From assembly GCF_902488535.1 (NCBI RefSeq), contig NZ_CABTWO010000012.1, forward strand, positions 1 through 64,000: a stretch of 64,000 nt of DNA, given 5' to 3'. Under the pieces are notes generated by a model. It ran no database searches, was not told where the DNA came from, and saw only the letters and a list, made by a program, of their open reading frames with translations. Positions 16,309 through 23,991 of the stretch are shown in pieces. This DNA comes from an uncultured Mobiluncus sp. (GTDB taxonomy: Bacteria > Actinomycetota > Actinomycetes > Actinomycetales > Actinomycetaceae). Positions within the stretch are counted from its first letter, which is position 1. Each line of letters begins with the position of its first letter. The position numbers and the translations under genes were made by a program.

Positions 16309-17544
16309 TTATTGCCCGGTGGCGTCTTGTTGATGGTAGTCCTGTTTGGCAAAGAAAAATCCTTTGCCCGTGACGGTGTTCCAGCATTGGGTGCCGTTAT
16401 AGGTCGATTCGCAGGCAAAATCGCCGTAGGTCATGGCTGTCTCGTGTGGAATCACGCCTCCGCTGGGGGAGTAATCCTGGTTGGGCTGACAAGTGGTGGA
16501 AGGGTCGCCGTCCCGCATACTGATGACCAAAGAATCCAGATTCGGCTCGCAGCCGGCTACTGAGCTGACAAGGTTGCGGACCTGACAACTAAGTTCATCG
16601 CCGTCTACCCGACAGGTGGAGTCTCCGGTTTCGGTGACGAAAGACTGCATATTTTGGGCACCGGCCGGTGCCGGAGCCACGGTCTGGCTCGGGGATTCGC
16701 TGGCGGGAGTTTTTTCTTTGGCTGTGGGAGTTTCGCCCGCGCTATCGCCGGCGGGGTTCGAGGAATCCGTGTCAGGTTGGTCGTAGCCGCCCCCAATAAC
16801 CCCGGTCATCACCAAAACTATCGCGACAACCATGCCGATTACGGCAACGAGCAAAACCGAAAAAATGACCCACAAAACGGTATTGGATTTTTGTTTCGTA
16901 GCTGTCGGTATATAGGGGGCTGGGGTCGGACTCGTCACCGGGATATTGCCGGTGACGGGAGCCATGTACTGGGTTTGTGCCGTAGCTGGGGGCACTGCGC
17001 TATAGAATCCCGCTCCTTCATTCGGATTTGACACGGAGTTGGGCGGATAGGACGGAGGCAGACCGGAGGTCGGTACCGGGGCGGACACGGGGGTGCTCTG
17101 CGGGGGCAGTACGGTGGTTTCTGTCGGGTTTTGTCCCAGTATGGAAGTTCGGTTGGGGCTCACGGACGGGGTTTCCCCGGTGGCGGGGGTTGTCGCCGAG
17201 TCAGGCGTCACCAGGGTTTCCGGTTGCGATGCGGCGGTTTCTGTGGGGATGACTGCCGCGGGAGTTGCGGGGGTTGCCGGCTCGCTGGGGGTCGGCGCTG
17301 CTGACAGACCGGGAAGGGGAAGGGTAGGCATGGGCATCATCTGGCCAGCCTCAAAAGCGGCTTGGCGCTCCCGCAGGGCGGCGAGGACTTCGGGCTCATT
17401 TTTATTCACGAGCCAGTCGAGCAGTCCGGTATAGGCCGCGGGGTTTTTCGCGATTAACGGACGCAGCTCCGCATTGGTCGCCAGCTGTTGTAAATCCAAG
17501 CTGGGAGTAGACGGGTCACTAGCCTGGGCACGCAGTTCATCCAT
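16309..17544 (-). CDS. LRV-repeat, single-pass membrane protein with Cys-rich exterior
   Basis: Protein of 411 residues. Residues 1-62 look like the variant leucine-rich repeat domain found in actinobacterial membrane proteins (LDLQQLATNAELRPLIAKNP, YTGLLDWLVN). A Pro/Thr-rich linker follows to about 218, then one membrane helix (222-250), a Ser/Pro stalk, and an extracellular C-terminal domain (300-411) with six cysteines, probably three disulfides. The start at 17544 is supported by the family N-terminus; the longer frame to 17958 reads through nrdG antisense space. It is upstream of and probably co-transcribed with the amidase. Function unknown; cell-envelope role inferred. Confidence 0.75.
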   Translation of the reverse strand: MDELRAQASDPSTPSLDLQQLATNAELRPLIAKNPAAYTGLLDWLVNKNEPEVLAALRERQAAFEAGQMMPMPTLPLPGLSAAPTPSEPATPATPAAVIPTETAASQPETLVTPDSATTPATGETPSVSPNRTSILGQNPTETTVLPPQSTPVSAPVPTSGLPPSYPPNSVSNPNEGAGFYSAVPPATAQTQYMAPVTGNIPVTSPTPAPYIPTATKQKSNTVLWVIFSVLLVAVIGMVVAIVLVMTGVIGGGYDQPDTDSSNPAGDSAGETPTAKEKTPASESPSQTVAPAPAGAQNMQSFVTETGDSTCRVDGDELSCQVRNLVSSVAGCEPNLDSLVISMRDGDPSTTCQPNQDYSPSGGVIPHETAMTYGDFACESTYNGTQCWNTVTGKGFFFAKQDYHQQDATGQ

Positions 17545-17608
17545 ACGGTCATTATTCCACAAAATTGCGTCTTTCCACCTGTAACTTAGGGCTTTGCGGG
17601 GTGTAGGG

Positions 17609-18415
17609 TCAGCCGGCGGAACCGCGAAACACGAAATGCGCAAACATTCCTGTGAGCTCCTCGGCTTGGCGAGCCAAGTCAGCCGCGAAGGATTTGGCTT
17701 GAGTTTGGGCACAAAGTTCATGAAATTCTGGGCGCGTACCGTCGGGTCGGGCCTGTTGCAACGCCAGGCGTTCCACCCCACGCTCGTGCAGGGCTCGTGC
17801 CAAAGCGGGGAGGGCCGACGGGTTCGTGTCGCCCGCTTCAGTGCCGGGATAGGCGGTGACGCGTACCTCGTAATCCGGCAGTGTTCCGGCCCGGTGCGCC
17901 GCCAACACGAGGTCCAGCGCCCGCCAAGCGTCCGTGCCAGCTTGACGGGCTTGTGCACGGCCCACCACTTGGGGATAGTTTTGGGCCAGGCCTTTCACGT
18001 CCAAGCCGACCCAGTCGAGCAACCCGGCCTCCAACAGCTGCACCAGACGTTGCGGATAGGCTCCCCCGGTGTGCAACCCCACCAAAAAACCGAGGTCGCG
18101 CACCCGCTGCGCGGCGGGCACCAGCGCCGCCTGGCGGGTCGGCTCCCCGCCAGAAAACACGACCCCGTCGAGCAGGCCGCGCCGCCGGCTCAACAGCTCC
18201 CATAGGTCCGCCTCTTCGTAACCGGCGGGCGCCCGCGGGTCAATGATGGCAAAATTTTGGCAATATCCGCAGTTCCAGGGGCAGCCTTGGAGGAACACGC
18301 TGGCGACCAGTTTCCCCGGCCAATCCACCGTGGAAAACGGCGTCACCCCGGCGATAACCAAACCCGTGAGCGGGCAATCGGTTTCATTCTGGTCATCAAT
18401 GCAGCCTGTGTTCAC
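17609..18415 (-). CDS. nrdG: Anaerobic ribonucleotide reductase activating enzyme (radical SAM)
   Basis: Radical SAM enzyme of 268 residues that installs the glycyl radical on NrdD. The 4Fe-4S/SAM cluster motif is CPWNCGYC (C45, C49, C52) preceded by TPFSTVDWPGKLVASVFLQG, and the GGEP motif is VFSGGEPTRQ. It is nearer to the YjjW/long NrdG type than the 155-residue E. coli NrdG. The cognate nrdD lies upstream, separated by a lipoprotein gene and a terminator, so nrdG may have its own promoter. It was annotated as NrdG mainly from context; another glycyl-radical activase remains possible but no other glycyl radical enzyme is in the window. Confidence 0.85.
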   Translation of the reverse strand: MNTGCIDDQNETDCPLTGLVIAGVTPFSTVDWPGKLVASVFLQGCPWNCGYCQNFAIIDPRAPAGYEEADLWELLSRRRGLLDGVVFSGGEPTRQAALVPAAQRVRDLGFLVGLHTGGAYPQRLVQLLEAGLLDWVGLDVKGLAQNYPQVVGRAQARQAGTDAWRALDLVLAAHRAGTLPDYEVRVTAYPGTEAGDTNPSALPALARALHERGVERLALQQARPDGTRPEFHELCAQTQAKSFAADLARQAEELTGMFAHFVFRGSAG

Positions 18416-18448
18416 GATGGGTCTTTCTAATCGTTGCTAAAAATGCCC

Positions 18449-18476
18449 GGGAAGCCCCGAGATGGGCTTCCCGGAA
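18449..18476 (-). terminator. Rho-independent terminator of the lipoprotein gene
   Basis: An 11-bp perfect stem (CCGGGAAGCCC 18449-18459 with GGGCTTCCCGG 18466-18476) with a six-base loop. On the minus strand it is followed by GCATTTTTAG, a short U-tract. It lies 10 bases past the lipoprotein stop and upstream of nrdG. Confidence 0.8.
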
Positions 18477-18485
18477 GCTATAAAC

Positions 18486-19103
18486 TTAGATTCTTTCGTA
18501 GTCGGTAATCATGAAACCTTCAATCGGGACTTGATATTGCACGAACATCAGGTTAGATGAATCCGCTGGCAAGGTGTATTCCCAAGTGGCTTCGGCTGGG
18601 CTGTCCACACCGCAAGCGACTTCGCTGAGTTGACCTGGTTGATCGTCGCCTGCGTCCTCAATCTGCGGAGCAATCCACACTTTGATATTCGCGGGTTTAA
18701 CAGTCTGACAATAGAAAGTGACCTTGACCTTGTCTCCGGTCTTCCAATCGTCATTAGCGTTTAGGTACAGTCGGTAGCTAGAGATTTTGTCTTTATCGAA
18801 ATTGGCAAAAGTTGGCGAAACGTGGGAACTGGTGTTCTCGATTCCCTTTCCTTCCGCGAACGCTTCGCCTTCCGCTTCCCACTTGTCTTCCAATGCGTCC
18901 GCATCGTTGACTTTTTCCTCAGCTTCTTCTTGGTCAGGTATGGCCACGTCCTCGGTGGTGGAAATCAGGCCGGGTTTCTGATCAGCAGCGGGCGCCTCGG
19001 ACGGAGCTTTAGCGTCCGCAGTGGGTTTCTCGTCCCCACCGCCGCAAGCCGATAGACTCAGAGCCAGGGCGAACGCACCCGTCAACGCAAGTAACTTTTT
19101 CAT
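18486..19103 (-). CDS. Putative secreted lipoprotein, unknown function
   Basis: Protein of 205 residues beginning with a lipoprotein signal peptide (MKKLLALTGAFALALSLSACGGG; lipobox LSAC). The mature N-terminus is acidic and low in complexity (EEAEEKVNDADALEDKWEAEGEAF); the C-terminal 110 residues look folded (SSHVSPTFANFDKDKISSYR, KVKVTFYCQTVKPANIKVWI). I recognise no family. ATG 19103 with GGAAGGA upstream is preferred over 19118. It sits between nrdD and nrdG on the same strand and carries its own terminator. Confidence 0.8.
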   Translation of the reverse strand: MKKLLALTGAFALALSLSACGGGDEKPTADAKAPSEAPAADQKPGLISTTEDVAIPDQEEAEEKVNDADALEDKWEAEGEAFAEGKGIENTSSHVSPTFANFDKDKISSYRLYLNANDDWKTGDKVKVTFYCQTVKPANIKVWIAPQIEDAGDDQPGQLSEVACGVDSPAEATWEYTLPADSSNLMFVQYQVPIEGFMITDYERI

Positions 19104-19297
19104 GAGTATTCCTTCCATTTGTCAGGCTGAAGGGGCTGGTTGCCCCGGATTGATAAACAGCCTAAGCAAACGGATAAGGCTTGTAATCACCCAAAAGTAC
19201 GGAAAATCTCGGTCCGCGGGTGGCGTCCGAAAACTGTCACCCGCGAACCCGACCGACCCACGACCCTTGTGAAACCACGAGGGTGGTGAATCTGGCC

Positions 19298-21193
19298 CTA
19301 AACCAAGGCCGCTTCCGCCAAGCGCGAGTGCAGCTCACCGTGGGAGGCAGCCGCCGACTCGTTGAAGTACTGCCGCTCAGCGAACTCGCCTTTCTTGCCG
19401 ATGTTAAAGGACTGGACGGGACGGAAGTAGCCCATGACGCGGGTCCACACCTCGCAATCTTGGTGCCGCCCCTTCGCCTCGCATTGCGGACAGGTGAAGT
19501 GTTCGCCGGAAATGTAGCCGTGCGTCGGGCAGATACTGAACGTTGGCGTGATGGTGATGTAAGGGGTGCGCCAAGTGGTCAGCGAGCGGCGCACCAGCTG
19601 CTTGCAGGCCTCCGCGCTGGACACGGCCTCGCCCATGTACAGGTGCAGCACGGTGCCGCCGGTGTACTTGGTCTGCAGTTCCTCCTGCAGTTCCTCGGCG
19701 AGGAATGGGTCGTTGGTAAACCCGACCGGCAGCTGCGAAGAGTTCGTGTAGTAGGGGTTTTCGGTCGTGCCGGCCTGCAGGATTTTGTCCCCGAAACGTT
19801 TGCGGTCAGCTTTCGCCAAGCGGTACGTGGTGCCCTCGGCCGGGGTCGCCTCCAGGTTGTACATATGTCCGGTAGATTCCTGCAGCTCCACCATCTGGTC
19901 GCGCATCCCGTCCAGGATACGGGCCGCCAGGGCGTGTCCGCGCGGGTCGGTGATGTCATAAGCGTCGTCGGTGAAGTTGCGGATCAGCTCGTTCATGCCG
20001 TTGACCCCGATGGTCGAGAAGTGGTTGTCCAGATTCCCCAGATAGCGTTTCGTGTAGGGGAACAGGCCGTGGTCCATGTGGTACTGGATGGTGATGCGCT
20101 TACGTTCCAAAGTCACCGAAGCCAACTCAATGAGTTCACGCAAGCGGGCGCGTAAACCGTCCTCGTCGCCCTTGTGCAGATAACCCAGACGTGCCAAGTT
20201 GATGGTCACCACCCCGATGGACCCGGTTTGCTCCGCCGAACCGAACAGCCCGTTACCGCGCTTGACCAGTTCCCGCAGGTCGAGCTGCAACCGGCAGCAC
20301 ATAGAGCGAATCTGGCCGGGGTCGAGTTCCGAGTTGATGAAGTTCTGGAAATAGGGCAGCCCATACTTTGCCGTCATCTCAAACAGCAGGTTGGCGTTGG
20401 GGGAATCCCAATCGAAATCCTTGGTCATGTTGTAGGTCGGAATGGGGAAGGTGAACACGCGTCCGTCCGCGTCTCCCTCGGTCATAACCTCCATGTAGGC
20501 GCGGTTGATGATGTCCATCTCGGCCTGCAGATCCCCGTAAGCAAAGTCGCACAGTTCCTCGCCGATGAGCGGCACCTCGTCGCGCAGGTCGGGCGGGCAG
20601 GTCCAGTCAAAAGTGAGGTTCGTGAACGGACATTGACTGCCCCAGCGGCTGGGGACGTTCAGGTTGTAGATGAGTTCCTGCATGCACTGCTTGACCTCGG
20701 CATACGTCATGTCGTCCAGGCGGACGAAAGGCGCCATATAGGTGTCGAAGCTAGAGAACGCCTGGGCACCGGCCCACTCGTTTTGCAGCGTGCCCAGGAA
20801 GTTCACGATTTGTCCGCAGGCCGAGCTGAAATGCCGCGGCGGATTGGAGGCAATGGCCCCGCTGACCCCGTTGAAACCCTGCTGCAGCAGTTGTTTTAGT
20901 GACCAGCCGGCACAGTACCCGGCAAACATATCCAGGTCGTGAATGTGGAAGTCGCCGTCGCGGTGGGCAGCACCGGCCGCGGCGGGGTAAATCTTGTCCA
21001 GCCAGTAGTTGGCCACCATCTTGCCAGCAGCGTTCAGAATCAGCCCGCCGACCGAGTAGCCCTGGTTGGCGTTGGCGTTCACTCGCCAGTCAGCCTGGCT
21101 CAGGTATTCGTCCACTGTCTCTATGGGGTCAACCACGTGGTGGCGCGGATTCGTTTCAAAAACGGGGGTCGTCTCTTGCTTCATTGCAGTCAT
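19298..21193 (-). CDS. nrdD: Anaerobic ribonucleoside-triphosphate reductase (class III)
   Basis: Glycyl radical enzyme of 631 residues that makes dNTPs from NTPs without oxygen. The glycyl radical motif is TRVMGYFRPV (Gly588). The C-terminal zinc site is SICPTHGY...FTCPQC. Active-site cysteines lie in FSSACGQIVNF and SRWGSQCPFTNL. It is about 80-100 residues shorter than enzymes with an N-terminal ATP-cone: the catalytic part (VVDPIETVDEYL) begins near residue 20, so the ATP-cone is missing. AAAGGA precedes the ATG, so this start is real. Two NrdR-like boxes lie upstream. The enzyme indicates an anaerobic or facultative life style. Confidence 0.95.
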   Translation of the reverse strand: MTAMKQETTPVFETNPRHHVVDPIETVDEYLSQADWRVNANANQGYSVGGLILNAAGKMVANYWLDKIYPAAAGAAHRDGDFHIHDLDMFAGYCAGWSLKQLLQQGFNGVSGAIASNPPRHFSSACGQIVNFLGTLQNEWAGAQAFSSFDTYMAPFVRLDDMTYAEVKQCMQELIYNLNVPSRWGSQCPFTNLTFDWTCPPDLRDEVPLIGEELCDFAYGDLQAEMDIINRAYMEVMTEGDADGRVFTFPIPTYNMTKDFDWDSPNANLLFEMTAKYGLPYFQNFINSELDPGQIRSMCCRLQLDLRELVKRGNGLFGSAEQTGSIGVVTINLARLGYLHKGDEDGLRARLRELIELASVTLERKRITIQYHMDHGLFPYTKRYLGNLDNHFSTIGVNGMNELIRNFTDDAYDITDPRGHALAARILDGMRDQMVELQESTGHMYNLEATPAEGTTYRLAKADRKRFGDKILQAGTTENPYYTNSSQLPVGFTNDPFLAEELQEELQTKYTGGTVLHLYMGEAVSSAEACKQLVRRSLTTWRTPYITITPTFSICPTHGYISGEHFTCPQCEAKGRHQDCEVWTRVMGYFRPVQSFNIGKKGEFAERQYFNESAAASHGELHSRLAEAALV

Positions 21194-21267
21194 CTTTTTC
21201 CTTTCATCTCCTCATCTCCCAATGCGGAGGACACAAGAATTTACTCTATGGAGGAATTTGGGCAAAT

Positions 21268-21315
21268 CAACTACATATAGTGCGTGTCGCCCAATTTTAC
21301 CCCTACATATTGTGT
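21268..21315 (-). promoter_or_regulatory. Two NrdR-type boxes upstream of nrdD
   Basis: On the minus strand ACACAATATGTAGGGG (21300-21315) and GCACTATATGTAGTTG (21268-21283) each resemble the 16-base NrdR box, and their start points are 32 bases apart, about three helical turns, the usual tandem arrangement. A candidate nrdD promoter (TTGATT, 16 bases, TAGAGT) follows directly downstream on the minus strand. The boxes may also affect the divergent aminotransferase gene. No nrdR gene is in the window. Confidence 0.6.
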
Positions 21316-21375
21316 TTGCCCAGGTCTGTAGGTTAGGGGAATTCGTCGTTGTGCGTGTCGCGGTATCGTAGGAGG

Positions 21376-22524
21376 GTGAAATTTTCTCACCGGGTGGAAC
21401 TGAACGAACCGAACGCCGTGACTGTCGCCCAGCGCGCGGCCCGACGCGACGGCACGTTGAAAATAAATCTGGCGGATTCCAATCCGACCCGCTGGGGGTT
21501 GGGTGCACCGGGCTTGCTGCCCTACGAACCTGACCCGCGGGGGCCTCGGGCGGCTCGCGAGGCGCTGGCTGCCTGGCTGGGGGAGCGTGACGAACGCACC
21601 GTGAACCCCGACCATCTCTACCTGCTAAGTTCTACTTCCCAGGGCTATGCGTGGTTGACGAAGTTGACGTGTGACCCGGGCGAACGGCTCGCTGCCCCGA
21701 CCCCGGGATACCCCTTGGTAGAAACGATTGCGGGGCTTGAAAACGTGGGGGTCGATTTCTATCCCCTGACCTGGGTGGGGTCCCGCTGGGAGCTGGGCGA
21801 CCTCAATCCGGCGGCGGTGAGCGCCGTGGTGGCTATCAATCCAAACAATCCCACCGGCTCTTATGTACACGGGGAGGATCGTCAGCGGCTCCTCAACTAC
21901 TGTGCGGACCACGAGGTAGCGCTCATCGCTGATGAAGTGTTCTTTGACTTCGACCTGCCCGGAGCGCCCACCCGACCCGCCGATCGCCAGCGCCTGGCTG
22001 GAACCTCGGAAGTGCTGACTTTCGCCCTGGACGGCATGAGTAAAAACTTGAGCGCCCCGGGGCTGAAAATAGCGTGGCTGGAAGTGTCCGGGCCGGAGCC
22101 CGACGTGGCGGCGGCCTGCGCCCGCCTGGACGTCATCGCGGACGCCTACCTGCCGTTTTCCGATGTTTTGGCCCAGCGCTTGGGGCAATACCTGGCCGCT
22201 GTGCCTGCCGCAACCCACGCCACCCGACAACGCTGCCGCGAGAACCTTGCCACCTTGAGGGACCTTGTGCGCAGGGAGCCTAGCGGAACCGTGAGCCTGC
22301 TGGAACCCGAAGGCGGCTGGAACGCGCTGCTGCGATTTCCCGCCCACGTGGACGAGGACGCGCTCATCACCGGGCTGATTGCCCAGTGGGGCATCACCGT
22401 GCAGCCGGGATATTTTTTCGATATGCCTTTTGCCGGGGTGGTGTCAGTGTCGCTGCTGCTCGATGCCCCGACGTTCCGCCCCGCCCTCGAAGCCCTGCTG
22501 GCGGGCATCGCTGACCAGCTCTGA
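21376..22524 (+). CDS. PLP-dependent class I/II aminotransferase
   Basis: Fold-type I aminotransferase of about 382 residues. Visible signatures: AINPNNPTGSYVHGEDRQRLL (Asn and Pro contacts), ALIADEVFFDFDLPG (PLP-ring aspartate) and the Schiff-base lysine in DGMSKNLSAPGLKIAWL. The substrate cannot be assigned. The start is uncertain: GTG at 21376 lies directly against an AGGAGG, too close for an ideal ribosome binding site; GTG 21355, TTG 21349 and GTG 21394 are alternatives. It is divergent from nrdD and convergent with the histidine kinase gene. Confidence 0.85.
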   Translation: MKFSHRVELNEPNAVTVAQRAARRDGTLKINLADSNPTRWGLGAPGLLPYEPDPRGPRAAREALAAWLGERDERTVNPDHLYLLSSTSQGYAWLTKLTCDPGERLAAPTPGYPLVETIAGLENVGVDFYPLTWVGSRWELGDLNPAAVSAVVAINPNNPTGSYVHGEDRQRLLNYCADHEVALIADEVFFDFDLPGAPTRPADRQRLAGTSEVLTFALDGMSKNLSAPGLKIAWLEVSGPEPDVAAACARLDVIADAYLPFSDVLAQRLGQYLAAVPAATHATRQRCRENLATLRDLVRREPSGTVSLLEPEGGWNALLRFPAHVDEDALITGLIAQWGITVQPGYFFDMPFAGVVSVSLLLDAPTFRPALEALLAGIADQL

Positions 22525-22554
22525 TTGCCAGGCCGGTGGGGAGACGATTCCCAC

Positions 22555-23991
22555 TTAGCGCGGCAGGCGGGCGCGCAGGGTGAAACGTGGAGTGGTGAAC
22601 ACGGACAGGGAACCGCCGAGGGTTTCGAGCCGGGATTCCAAGTTGCTCAGGCCGGTGCCGTAGGTCAGCGTGGTCTCCACGGTGCTGGGGTTCGAGACTT
22701 CCATCCAGAAACCAGAGGCGTCCTGACCCAGACGCACCTCCATTTCGCTAGAAGTCGTGTGAATCAACACATTCGTGATGGCTTCGCGCAGCACATCCGT
22801 AAACATCCGGGCTTTGTTGGCCTGGGGTGGGAGGTCGCCGGAAATATGCAGTTCCAGTTCGGCCGCCGAAGCCAAATCTTGCAGGGTTTCCAGCCAAATT
22901 TCGGGGGTGGCGGTGACGCGATCCTGGCTCAGGTCGGAGGGCAAATCCTCCAGCAGACCCTGGAGGCGACGCAGGCGTTCATCGTCTGACACTTCGTCCT
23001 CCAAGAACCGGTGAACGAAAGAAATCCGCTGGGAAAGTGTGTCGTGAATGGTGGACCGGGTCGATAAGATGAGCCGACGTGACAGGGCCTCATCGAGCCG
23101 CGAAGTCTCACTGACCAGGCGTTTTTGGCGGGCCTGCAGGGCATCAATCTCTGCTGAAAGCCGGTAACTGAGCGTCATGTAGTCACTGACATCGACAGCT
23201 AGCAGTTGAATCCAAGACCGCCGGCCGTCTCGAATTCGGCTATGGGTCAACACCCAGGTCCGCCCATTGGGTTCCGTGATTCGCAGCCGGGAGGTTCCGT
23301 CGTCATTTTCTTCCCAGCAGTTCGGGGAATCACTGTCGGCCTGACGGTTTTTCGACTCAAATCGGAATTGACATAGTTGGCGTTCCAACGTCCCGATGTT
23401 CGTCAACGACGTCAACCCTAGACGCCCCAAAAGCCCCTCCATAGCAGCGTTGGCAAACTTGCTGCGACCCCGAAAGTTCGCGAACGCTACGCCGTGTTCC
23501 AGCCGGTCCAAAGCCTCTTTGACGCTGAAAGGACTGAGATCACGGTGCAGCAGCTGCCAATCTCGCCACACCTGAACGCACAGCCAAGAGGTCGTTAGTG
23601 CCCCGGAAGTGAGCAGCACCCAAACTCCCCCGGCAGCGACAAAAGGCGGCATTGCCAGGGTCAGCGTCACCAGCAGCGGGGCCTCGGCATAGCGGTAGTT
23701 GGTTCCCATTGTCGCCGCCCCCAGCACCAAGCAGACCACCACAAACCACCCGAAGTTATGGTCTTGGAGCGAGAAAATCCCGGTCTGAGAATGGATAAAA
23801 ACGGTGGCGAACGCCCACATATAGAACGCGAGCAAAAACTCCACACTTAGCAGGAATACCGTGGCTAGACGCCGCCGATGAATGAGCCATTGACCCATCG
23901 TGAGCAGGCACGCCGCCAATAAGCCCATACCCATCAGGGCGGTAGCTGCCCCCATTTGGACGGGGGTGAGACTGTAGAGCTGGTCACTCAT
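22555..23991 (-). CDS. Membrane sensor histidine kinase (HDxxxQ type)
   Basis: Protein of 478 residues. About four membrane helices (residues 12-128) are followed by a PAS-like region (160-270), a coiled coil (278-305), a HisKA_3-like dimerisation helix with the phospho-acceptor H316 in TIHDTLSQRISFVHRFLE, and a HATPase domain with N-box EAITNVLIH (Asn407) and G-box GTGLSNLESRL. This architecture pairs with NarL/LuxR-type response regulators such as the one at 26557-27186. It overlaps the upstream 7TM sensor gene by 8 bases, so the two are co-translated. It is probably the catalytic kinase of the trio. The signal is unknown. Confidence 0.88.
   Translation of the reverse strand: MSDQLYSLTPVQMGAATALMGMGLLAACLLTMGQWLIHRRRLATVFLLSVEFLLAFYMWAFATVFIHSQTGIFSLQDHNFGWFVVVCLVLGAATMGTNYRYAEAPLLVTLTLAMPPFVAAGGVWVLLTSGALTTSWLCVQVWRDWQLLHRDLSPFSVKEALDRLEHGVAFANFRGRSKFANAAMEGLLGRLGLTSLTNIGTLERQLCQFRFESKNRQADSDSPNCWEENDDGTSRLRITEPNGRTWVLTHSRIRDGRRSWIQLLAVDVSDYMTLSYRLSAEIDALQARQKRLVSETSRLDEALSRRLILSTRSTIHDTLSQRISFVHRFLEDEVSDDERLRRLQGLLEDLPSDLSQDRVTATPEIWLETLQDLASAAELELHISGDLPPQANKARMFTDVLREAITNVLIHTTSSEMEVRLGQDASGFWMEVSNPSTVETTLTYGTGLSNLESRLETLGGSLSVFTTPRFTLRARLPR

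Noticed and set aside
22536..22554. GTGGG/CCCAC inverted repeat between the aminotransferase and histidine kinase genes
   Set aside because: A five-base stem with a nine-base loop and no U-tract is too weak to call a terminator.
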